Part shown: piece after piece, positions 1 through 5,391 of the stretch
Layout of the letters: every line of letters starts with the position of its first letter
Position numbering within the stretch: position 1 is the first letter of the stretch
Source of the DNA: Candidatus Omnitrophota bacterium
Lineage (GTDB): Bacteria; Omnitrophota; Gorgyraeia; JABMRN01
Length of the DNA stretch: 9,738 nucleotides
NCBI GenBank assembly: GCA_013202515.1
Contig: JABMRN010000246.1
Location: 1-9,738 of the forward strand
Direction: 5' to 3'
The notes under the pieces: generated by a model
Databases searched by the model: none
What the model was told of the DNA's origin: nothing
What the model saw: the letters and a program-made list of their open reading frames with translations, nothing else
Position numbers and translations under genes: made by a program

Positions 1-188
1 AACAGATGCCCGCCGTCTAGTCTCTACACCTTCTAAATAACAGTCGGTTTTAATGACGGTTATAAGCTTGGCTCGGTATTACCATTTTTAGGCTTCACCG
101 AGTTTGACAGGTTTCGTTCAATCGTCACCGACTGAACAGCCCACTTAGATAACAAGCTCCATCTGCTTTGAGCTTGGTGTCCATATTG
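1..188 (-). ncRNA. Group I intron (IC3-like) in tRNA(fMet) anticodon loop, 3' end off window
   Basis: The core resembles, from memory, the self-splicing Azoarcus tRNA(Ile) intron. Elements on the minus strand: a 5' extension hairpin CAAGCUC (176-170) / GAGCUUG (159-153); guide sequence UGGGCU (143-138), which pairs with exon/intron GGCUCA; P2 at 137-116, closed by a GUGA tetraloop; P3 5' strand CUGUC (110-106); P4 CUCGGU (102-97) with ACCGAG (77-72); P5 GCC (93-91) with GGU (83-81); P6 CUUAUAAC..GUC with GAC..GUUAUUUAGAAG; P7 5' strand AGACUA (23-18); P3 3' strand GACGG (17-13). The expected P8, P7 3' strand (UAGUCY type), P9 and terminal G lie left of base 1. The visible part has no homing-endonuclease reading frame. 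Such introns excise by GTP-initiated transesterification. The family call is strong. The exact 5' splice site is an inference. Confidence 0.93.
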
Positions 189-222
189 AGCCCGACGAGC
201 TACCTGGCTGCTCCACCCCGCG
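189..222 (-). tRNA. Initiator tRNA(fMet), 5' exon of an intron-interrupted gene (partial)
   Basis: Read on the minus strand from 222, the sequence matches the 5' half of bacterial initiator tRNA: acceptor strand CGCGGGG, U8-G9, D-stem GAGC/GCUC around the loop AGCCAGGUA, G26, then anticodon-stem strand UCGGG and loop C32-U33. The G29-G30-G31 run is the hallmark of initiator tRNAs. After loop bases CUCA (190-187) the sequence stops matching tRNA and enters a group I intron. The exon end is placed after U33 (189) because that U can form the conserved U-G wobble with the intron guide sequence. The 3' exon, which should supply CAU-AA-CCCGA, the T arm and the 3' acceptor strand, lies beyond the left window edge. 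The C1xA72 mismatch therefore cannot be checked. A consensus promoter lies immediately upstream. Confidence 0.93.
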
Positions 223-233
223 ATAGAAAAGGC

Positions 234-262
234 ATTATAGCAGAAAAAATACCCTCTTGCAA
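234..262 (-). promoter_or_regulatory. Sigma70-type promoter of the tRNA(fMet) gene
   Basis: On the minus strand a -35 box TTGCAA (262-257) is followed by a 17-bp spacer and a perfect -10 box TATAAT (239-234). Transcription would start near 227-228, about five bases before tRNA nucleotide 1 (222), giving a very short 5' leader for RNase P. The -35 box lies in the stem-loop of the terminator of the preceding operon, so the tRNA appears to be an independent unit. Confidence 0.87.
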
Positions 263-266
263 GGGT
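243..266 (-). terminator. Rho-independent terminator after the PilZ gene
   Basis: The minus strand reads ACCCTT (266-261), loop GCAA, GAGGGT (256-251), then ATTTTTTC (250-243). The stem has six pairs including one T-G wobble. The loop is a GNRA-type tetraloop and the T run follows directly. It begins eight bases after the stop codon of the PilZ gene and would end the seven-gene operon. It overlaps the -35 element of the tRNA promoter. Confidence 0.8.
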
Positions 267-273
267 AAACAAA

Positions 274-660
274 TTATTTAATCAACTGCTCTATATCCTT
301 AGAGAGGGCATCTGACTTCTTTATAAAAGCAATCCCTATACCGCAAAGTCCGTCTTCGTTATCCTCTATCCTTACGACCTTACCCACTATTTTATTTCGA
401 ATGATTAAAACCCGGCTTTCGATCTCCTGGCAAATCTTCAATGTCTGATAATCAAGGTCTAGCATCAGCAGGCTTGCTATTTTAGGCACCTCTTTGGCAG
501 TAAAGAGAATACCAGATGCGCTAATATTTTTTGAAAAGGCATCCATCATCTTGGAAAATACACCCTTATCCTCTGGAGTATTTATTACGCTGTAGCGGAA
601 CGGCTTTTCAAAATCATACCTCAAAAACTGCCTTCTTTCCTTTCCTCTATATTCGTTCAT
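274..660 (-). CDS. PilZ-domain protein (putative c-di-GMP receptor)
   Basis: This 128-residue protein is a single PilZ domain. The two nucleotide-binding signatures are visible: RxxxR at R10-R14 (in RRQFLR) and the NxSxxG motif at N45-I-S47-A-S-G50, with a GIGIAF strand near residues 107-112 typical of the barrel's end. PilZ proteins bind cyclic di-GMP and commonly control motility, surface polysaccharide or adhesion. The target here is unknown because no second domain is present. There is no signal peptide or membrane segment, so it should be cytoplasmic. A good ribosome site AAGGAG lies before the ATG. It is the last gene of the operon, 32 bases after the FtsB-like gene and just before the terminator. 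Retention of both motifs suggests that ligand binding is intact. Confidence 0.88.
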   Translation of the reverse strand: MNEYRGKERRQFLRYDFEKPFRYSVINTPEDKGVFSKMMDAFSKNISASGILFTAKEVPKIASLLMLDLDYQTLKICQEIESRVLIIRNKIVGKVVRIEDNEDGLCGIGIAFIKKSDALSKDIEQLIK

Positions 661-692
661 AATCCGCTCCTTTTGTTGCCAAGGCTCTTAAT

Positions 693-953
693 TTATCTTG
701 TTTTATATATTATTTCGCCTTCTTTTTGTTTTTTGAATTTTTCGCGTGCTACGCTTTCAACATAAGTCGGATCTGTTTCTAAGCTATGGATCTCTGTCTT
801 TAATTCTTCGTTCTCGGTTTTTAATCCCGCTATTTCACCCTCGAGATTTCTGTTGATTTCTTTAAGTTCCTGTAGCTTTGAAAACCCTGGGAAATATACC
901 ACGGTTAATAAAACTATAACTATAACGATAATTATTATTTTCTTCCTGGCCAT
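693..953 (-). CDS. FtsB/DivIC-like septum formation initiator
   Basis: This 86-residue single-pass membrane protein has the layout of the FtsB/DivIC family. It has a short basic N-terminus (MARKK), one membrane helix at about residues 5-21, and a charged heptad-like coiled coil at about 25-60. The C-terminal family motif DPTYVESVAREKF (61-73) is followed by EGEIIYK. Family members form a complex with FtsL and FtsQ (DivIB) that activates septal peptidoglycan synthesis. The start ATG lies inside the 3' end of the enolase gene, giving a 19-base overlap in another frame. No strong ribosome site is seen, so translational coupling to enolase is likely. Enolase followed by ftsB is a common bacterial gene order. 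The protein could equally be called DivIC. Confidence 0.88.
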   Translation of the reverse strand: MARKKIIIIVIVIVLLTVVYFPGFSKLQELKEINRNLEGEIAGLKTENEELKTEIHSLETDPTYVESVAREKFKKQKEGEIIYKTR

Positions 954-2221
954 ATAGTGCTACCGTAAACAGCACGCTTTCCTAATTCCTCTTCAATCCT
1001 AAGGAGTTCATTGTATTTACAGATTCTGTCGGTCCTACAGACCGACCCTGTCTTTATCTGTCCTGTACCCATTGCCACAACAAGATGCGCAATAGTTGTA
1101 TCTTCTGTTTCTCCTGAGCGATGCGATACCACAGCTGTGTATTTTGCCTTCTTGGCCATATTTATCGCCTCTATTGTCTCGGTTAAGGTACCTATTTGGT
1201 TCACCTTTATAAGGATTGAATTGGCAACATGCTTTTCGATGCCCTCTTTCAATCTCTTAGTATTTGTTACAAACAGGTCATCTCCGACAATCTGGATTTT
1301 TTTTCCAAGATCCTTGGTCATTTCTTCCCAGCCCGTCCAGTCGTCTTCGGCCAAACCGTCTTCAATCGAAACTATCGGATATTTCCCGACCCATTTGGAA
1401 TAAAAATCAACCATTTCTTTAGAGGAATTCTTTTTCTTATCCTCTGCCAAAAGCGTGTATACACCGTCCTTATAGAAAGTGCTTGAGGCAGGATCAAGTG
1501 CTATAAAAATATCCTTCCCTGCCTTATAACCTGCTTTATCTATTGCTATCAATATCTCATCTACGGCTTCTTCGTTTGATTTTAAATTAGGCGCAAACCC
1601 GCCTTCATCTCCCACTGATGTTGAGAGGCCTTTTGCCTTTAATATCTTTTTTAGGCTGTGAAACACCTCTGAACCCATTCTGAGGGCTTCGCTGAAACTC
1701 TTTGCGCCTATAGGCATTATCATAAATTCCTGCAGGTCAACGTTGTTGTCAGCGTGTTCTCCCCCGTTTAGAATATTCATCATCGGAATAGGTAAAATAT
1801 TTGCATCTTTTCCCCCGAGATATTCAAATAGGGGTAGCTTCTTAGAATTTGCAGCAGCCTTTGCCGAGGCCATTGAAACACCAAGTATGGCGTTTGCGCC
1901 AAGGCGTCCTTTGTTTTCTGTGCCATCTAGATCTATTAGCGTTTTATCAAGCTTTTCTTGGTTAGATGCGTCCATGCCTTTTACATTTGATGCAATCTCG
2001 GTGTTTACGTTCTTTACTGCTTTAAGAACACCTTTTCCCATGTAGCGGGATTTATCCCCGTCTCTTAATTCGACGGCTTCATGTTCCCCCGTTGATGCAC
2101 CACTTGGTACAGCAGCACGACCAAGAACGCCGTCATCTAATATTACATCCACCTCAACTGTGGGGTTTCCCCGGGAATCAAGAATCTCTCTAGCCTTTAC
2201 TTCCTTAATTTTTGTCAACAT
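935..2221 (-). CDS. eno: Enolase (phosphopyruvate hydratase)
   Basis: Full-length 428-residue enolase, which interconverts 2-phosphoglycerate and phosphoenolpyruvate in glycolysis and gluconeogenesis. Visible family motifs: SGASTGEHEA near residue 40, GGEHADNN with H156, LQEF with E165, VGDEGGFAPN with the acid/base E206, Mg2+ ligands D243 (ALDPA), E287 (SIEDGLAEDDW) and D314 (VGDDLFVTN), catalytic K339 (LIKVNQIGT), SHRSGETED at 366-374, and the substrate-binding K390 in GQIKTG. All catalytic residues are present, so it should be active. The ATG follows GAGGAG at good spacing, within the 11-base gap after purN. The 3' end overlaps the FtsB-like gene by 19 bases. Cytoplasmic; enolase can also belong to the RNA degradosome in some bacteria, which the sequence does not address. 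Confidence 0.98.
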   Translation of the reverse strand: MLTKIKEVKAREILDSRGNPTVEVDVILDDGVLGRAAVPSGASTGEHEAVELRDGDKSRYMGKGVLKAVKNVNTEIASNVKGMDASNQEKLDKTLIDLDGTENKGRLGANAILGVSMASAKAAANSKKLPLFEYLGGKDANILPIPMMNILNGGEHADNNVDLQEFMIMPIGAKSFSEALRMGSEVFHSLKKILKAKGLSTSVGDEGGFAPNLKSNEEAVDEILIAIDKAGYKAGKDIFIALDPASSTFYKDGVYTLLAEDKKKNSSKEMVDFYSKWVGKYPIVSIEDGLAEDDWTGWEEMTKDLGKKIQIVGDDLFVTNTKRLKEGIEKHVANSILIKVNQIGTLTETIEAINMAKKAKYTAVVSHRSGETEDTTIAHLVVAMGTGQIKTGSVCRTDRICKYNELLRIEEELGKRAVYGSTIWPGRK

Positions 2222-2232
2222 GATACTCCTCT

Positions 2233-2835
2233 CTACTTTAGTATTTTAATTTTTCTTCCTTCTATTTTAAGCTTTCCCTCGATGAATAAACGAATCGCTT
2301 CCGGATACATCTTGTGCTCTAATTTGTGTATTTTTTCCTCTAACGAATCGATCGTATCTTTCTCATCTACTTTTACGACATCCTGTATGATAACAGGGCC
2401 ATTGTCCAATTTATCATCGACAAAGTGCACGGTTACGCCTGTAACCTTGGCACCGTGCTCTATTGCATCCTTTATCCCGTGCGTTCCCTTGAATGACGGA
2501 AGAAGCGCAGGATGGATATTCATGATTTTATTTTCGTATGTCTTCACAAAATTCGATGACAGAAGCCTCATAAAACCAGCCAACACCACAAGATCTATGT
2601 TAGTTTTTTTAAGTTCTTTTATAATTTCTTTATCGTAATCTTCACGGCTCTTAAAACCATTGGGGCTTAAAACAAAGGTTTCTATATTTGCTTTTTTTGC
2701 TCGAGTTAAGGCGTAAGCACTATCGTTATCACTTATAACAAGGGCTATCTTCGCATGTATTTTACCTTGTGAAACAGCATCAATAATGGCCTGTAAATTA
2801 CTTCCGTTACCGGAAACTAAAACAGCGATATTCAT
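2233..2835 (-). CDS. purN: Phosphoribosylglycinamide formyltransferase
   Basis: PurN transfers a formyl group from 10-formyltetrahydrofolate to glycinamide ribonucleotide in de novo purine synthesis. The protein starts MNIAVLVSGNGSNLQAI, the usual N-terminus with the phosphate-binding GNGSN loop. It has LAGFMRLLS near residue 85 and the catalytic triad N106, H108 (MNIHPALLPSFKG) and D144 (VDDKLDNG), in the same numbering as the E. coli enzyme. I chose ATG at 2835, giving 200 residues. A TTG at 2847 in the same frame would add four residues, but the ATG has GAGAG five bases upstream and gives the family-typical start. It begins 15 bases after the DUF5989 stop. No other purine genes are visible nearby. 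Confidence 0.96.
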   Translation of the reverse strand: MNIAVLVSGNGSNLQAIIDAVSQGKIHAKIALVISDNDSAYALTRAKKANIETFVLSPNGFKSREDYDKEIIKELKKTNIDLVVLAGFMRLLSSNFVKTYENKIMNIHPALLPSFKGTHGIKDAIEHGAKVTGVTVHFVDDKLDNGPVIIQDVVKVDEKDTIDSLEEKIHKLEHKMYPEAIRLFIEGKLKIEGRKIKILK

Positions 2836-2850
2836 AATATCTCTCAATCC

Positions 2851-3009
2851 TTAAAACAGCGTATATATAAACGGCGCTACTGCAGTGCTTTCAGTAAAAA
2901 TTATAAGGAGCCCCAAAAGAAGCAGAATAACTATTATCGGAAATAACCACCATTTCTTTCGGCTCATTAAAAATCCCCAGAATTCCTTTAAGAATGCTAT
3001 TTTACTCAT
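2851..3009 (-). CDS. DUF5989-family small membrane protein
   Basis: A 52-residue reading frame, easily missed by length filters, runs from ATG at 3009 to TAA at 2851. It begins MSKIAFLKEFWGFLMSRKKW, continues through a WWLFP stretch at 20-24 into one hydrophobic membrane helix (about 23-38), and ends with a short tail TESTAVAPFIYTLF. The SRKKWWLFPI pattern and size match the DUF5989 family, which I know as a frequent partner of SxtJ-family proteins and carbamoyltransferases. The ATG is preceded by AGGGAG at proper spacing. It lies 16 bases after the sxtJ-like stop and 15 bases before purN. Its molecular function is unknown. It may be a membrane anchor or subunit for the carbamoyltransferase, but that is inference from gene order only. 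Confidence 0.9.
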   Translation of the reverse strand: MSKIAFLKEFWGFLMSRKKWWLFPIIVILLLLGLLIIFTESTAVAPFIYTLF

Positions 3010-3025
3010 CGCTCTCCCTTTTTGG

Positions 3026-3445
3026 TTAGTATTGATTCTCGTAGCTTTCTTTAGCTTTTACTTTATCCTCTACATCCTGCCAGTAAGAAGTTTTTGTTTT
3101 ATCTATACGTTCATCTAAAATATCTTTCCCGAAAATCTTCATCAATAAACCAATTGGTGTAAGTACAAGATAAAAAAGAATCGTAAGGATAACCCTGCTC
3201 ATGAAAAATCCTATTACTATAGAAAATGTCATCCACCCCTTCTGTAGAGGCTTGAGCACTTTCGGTAAAACTAATCCCAGCGCTATGAAGAACGTAGCCA
3301 CTATTACAAAATAATAGTTTATCGGCTTCTTTAGCAAAAGGGTCATGACCGCAACGATAATAAAAAGAACTATACCCATTGTAAGGCCAAATTCCCTAAG
3401 TTCTTTCTTTGTGCTTTTTATATTTTTGATATCTTCGGTGAACAT
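3026..3445 (-). CDS. SxtJ-family membrane protein
   Basis: A 139-residue integral membrane protein with hydrophobic segments at about 20-38, 43-60 and 72-103, the last perhaps two short helices. It has a charged N-terminal stretch and a hydrophilic C-terminal tail containing TKTSYWQDVED, a pattern I associate with the SxtJ family named after the saxitoxin cluster. The biochemical role of SxtJ proteins is unknown. They are typically encoded beside a NodU/CmcH-type carbamoyltransferase and DUF5989, exactly as here. The ribosome site AGGAG overlaps the TAG stop of the carbamoyltransferase gene and the gap is seven bases, indicating tight coupling. Family assignment relies on context as well as sequence pattern. 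Confidence 0.85.
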   Translation of the reverse strand: MFTEDIKNIKSTKKELREFGLTMGIVLFIIVAVMTLLLKKPINYYFVIVATFFIALGLVLPKVLKPLQKGWMTFSIVIGFFMSRVILTILFYLVLTPIGLLMKIFGKDILDERIDKTKTSYWQDVEDKVKAKESYENQY

Positions 3446-3452
3446 TTCTCTC

Positions 3453-5270
3453 CTAATCCAATTCGTATTCTTTAAGCCAGTTTATGTCTTTGCCTAAGGG
3501 CTTCTGGTCTTTTTTCTCCAAGAGGGCGCTTCCCATTATAAGATAATCCATGTTTGTTCTCATGAAACACATATAAGCATCCTCGGGTGAATGAACTATG
3601 GGCTCTCCTCTCACATTGAAAGAGGTATTTATGATTATCGGGCAGTTATATTTTTCGTCAAATTTCTTGATCATGTCGTAATAAAGCGGGTTTCGCTCTT
3701 TGTTTACGGTTTGTATACGGGCGGAATAATCCACGTGTGTTATTGCAGGAACGCTGGAACGAACAACACTTAATTTTTCAAGGCCGAACAAAACGTCTTC
3801 GTTACTGTTTGTCCTTTTTCTTTTGTCTTCTCTTACCGGTGCAACAAGTAGCATATAAGGGCTTTCCCCTTTAAAATTAAAATATTCCGATGCCTTCTCT
3901 TCTAACACGCTGGGAGCAAAAGGCCGGAAGCTTTCCCTAAATTTTATTTTGAGGTTCATGATTTCTTGCATCTTCGGGCTTCTTGCATCGCCTATTATGC
4001 TTCTTGAACCTAAGGCCCGGGGACCAAACTCCATCCTTCCCTGAAACCAGCCGATAACCTTCCCATCGGATATTAAATCCGCTATGCGCTCCGGGATTTC
4101 TCCTTCGCTAAGCTTGGTAAACGAAACTTTTTTCTCCTCAAGAAATTTAAATATATCTTCATCTCTGTACTTAGGACCAAGATAAGAACCGCTCTGAAAA
4201 TCTTTTATTTCATCGGCATCTCTTTTATTTCCAAGGTACTGGTACCAGCTAAAGAGCGCTGCTCCTAAGGCCCCGCCTGCGTCTCCAGCAGCAGGTTGTA
4301 TCCAGATTTTCTTAAAAGGGCTTTCTCTAAGTATCCTGCCGTTACCGACACAATTTAATGCCACACCTCCGGCTAAAACAAGATAGTCTAATCCGGTAAT
4401 CTTATGGGCGTAAGAAGCCATCTTCAACATAACCTCTTCTGTAACCTCCTGAATCGAACGCGCAATATCCATATCGCGCTGGGTAATTTTTGATTCGCGT
4501 TTTCTGGGAGGGGCACCGAATAGAGTATGGAACTTTCTATTTGTCATTGTGAGGCCGGCGCAATAATTAAAATATTTCATGTTTAATTTGAAAGAACCGT
4601 CTTCTTTTAAATCAATAAGTTCGCGCAGGATAATATCTTTAAAGAGGGGTTTGCCGTATGGGGCAAGTCCCATCATTTTATATTCGCCTGAATTTACCCT
4701 AAAGCCAGTGTAGTAGGTAAAAGCCGAATAAAGAAGTCCGAGCGAGTGGGGAAATTTAATTTCTTTCTTTAGTTTAATTGAGTTGTCTTCGCCTATGCCG
4801 ATACTTGCCGTGGTCCACTCCCCTACGCCATCCATGGTAAGTATGGCAGCTTTTTTAAAGGGGGATGGGAAAAAGGCGCTTGCGGCATGAGACTCGTGGT
4901 GTTCTGTAAAGAGCATCTTGCCTTCGTATCCAAGCTCATTGCTTATTAAATCCTTTATCCAGAGCTTCTTTTTAATCCAGAGAGGAATGGCCTTTAGAAA
5001 GGATCTCAAACCAAAAGGCGCGTAAGCAAGGTATGTTTCCAGTATTCTTTCAAATTTTATAAACGGCTTATCGTAAAAAACAACATAATCCAGTTCTTTA
5101 GCTGTAATCCCGGCCTCTTCAAGGCAAAATCTTATGGCCTTACTAGGAAAAGAATAGTCATGCTTCTTCCTGGTGAAACGCTCTTCCTGGGCAGCATATA
5201 GTATTTCGCCGTCCTTTACCAGAGCAGCTGCAGAATCATGGTAATATGCTGAAATACCTAATATATACAT
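3453..5270 (-). CDS. NodU/CmcH/TobZ-family O-carbamoyltransferase
   Basis: This 605-residue enzyme should transfer a carbamoyl group from carbamoyl phosphate, through carbamoyl-AMP, to a hydroxyl of an unidentified acceptor. The N-terminal Kae1-like ASKHA domain shows GISAYYHDSAAAL (H11), the metal-site pair H124/H128 in EHHESHAASAF, D147 in MDGVGEW, VNSGEYKMMGLAPYG (194-206), LAGGVALN (299-306) and PAAGDAGGALGAA with D330. The C-terminal YrdC-like domain shows GWFQGRMEFGPRALGSRSI (407-425), FRPFAPSVL and INTSFNVRGEPIVHSPEDA (547-565). Length fits the family. It is the first gene behind a consensus promoter, followed at seven bases by the SxtJ-like gene and then DUF5989. The membrane partners suggest a lipid-linked or surface substrate rather than a soluble antibiotic, but that is inference. 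No saxitoxin, Nod-factor or other natural-product genes are visible. Confidence 0.93.
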   Translation of the reverse strand: MYILGISAYYHDSAAALVKDGEILYAAQEERFTRKKHDYSFPSKAIRFCLEEAGITAKELDYVVFYDKPFIKFERILETYLAYAPFGLRSFLKAIPLWIKKKLWIKDLISNELGYEGKMLFTEHHESHAASAFFPSPFKKAAILTMDGVGEWTTASIGIGEDNSIKLKKEIKFPHSLGLLYSAFTYYTGFRVNSGEYKMMGLAPYGKPLFKDIILRELIDLKEDGSFKLNMKYFNYCAGLTMTNRKFHTLFGAPPRKRESKITQRDMDIARSIQEVTEEVMLKMASYAHKITGLDYLVLAGGVALNCVGNGRILRESPFKKIWIQPAAGDAGGALGAALFSWYQYLGNKRDADEIKDFQSGSYLGPKYRDEDIFKFLEEKKVSFTKLSEGEIPERIADLISDGKVIGWFQGRMEFGPRALGSRSIIGDARSPKMQEIMNLKIKFRESFRPFAPSVLEEKASEYFNFKGESPYMLLVAPVREDKRKRTNSNEDVLFGLEKLSVVRSSVPAITHVDYSARIQTVNKERNPLYYDMIKKFDEKYNCPIIINTSFNVRGEPIVHSPEDAYMCFMRTNMDYLIMGSALLEKKDQKPLGKDINWLKEYELD

Positions 5271-5296
5271 AATATCATCCTCATTGTAGGGAGCAT

Positions 5297-5325
5297 ATTA
5301 TATCAAGAAAAAGCTAGATGTGCAA
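5297..5325 (-). promoter_or_regulatory. Sigma70-type promoter of the carbamoyltransferase-to-PilZ operon
   Basis: On the minus strand -35 TTGCAC (5325-5320) is followed by a 17-bp spacer and a perfect -10 TATAAT (5302-5297). Transcription should start near 5290, leaving a leader of about 20 bases with a GAGG ribosome site before the ATG at 5270. The promoter begins where the T run of the upstream terminator ends. It closely resembles the tRNA(fMet) promoter at 234-262. Confidence 0.87.
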
Positions 5326-5371
5326 ATAAAAAAACCGCTACCGGATTGAAGTATTGGAATCCGACAGCGGT
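5326..5371 (-). terminator. Rho-independent terminator of the rnf-trx operon
   Basis: The minus-strand RNA forms a 14-bp stem from 5371-5358 and 5347-5334 around a 10-base loop, followed by a U-rich tract (5333-5326). Two central pairs are G-U wobbles on the minus strand but would be A-C mismatches in a plus-strand transcript, which supports the minus orientation. It lies 20 bases after the thioredoxin stop codon. Confidence 0.92.
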
Positions 5372-5391
5372 ATAATAGAATATGCTATAAC

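Noticed and set aside
1..222. RNase P RNA, tmRNA or a riboswitch
   Set aside because: The 5' end is a plain initiator tRNA half, and the conserved blocks are those of a group I intron core.
60..272. A 70-residue open frame on the minus strand across the tRNA/intron region, possibly a homing endonuclease
   Set aside because: It runs through the tRNA exon, promoter and structured intron stems and has no LAGLIDADG, GIY-YIG or HNH motif. Its openness is incidental.
1743..2045. 100-residue plus-strand frame inside eno, and the other plus-strand frames in the window
   Set aside because: They lie antisense to genes with intact family motifs, have no recognisable domains and lack convincing ribosome sites.
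2836..2847. TTG at 2847 as the purN start
   Set aside because: The ATG at 2835 has a better-spaced GAGAG and gives the standard MNIAVLVSGNGSN start, with catalytic residues in E. coli numbering.
3453..5270. Saxitoxin or aminoglycoside biosynthesis cluster
   Set aside because: Only the carbamoyltransferase and SxtJ-type families are shared. No tailoring, polyketide or sugar genes accompany them, and the neighbours are housekeeping genes.
5334..5371. CRISPR-like or mobile-element inverted repeat
   Set aside because: It is a single hairpin with a T run right after the thioredoxin gene and pairs best in minus-strand RNA, as expected for a terminator.
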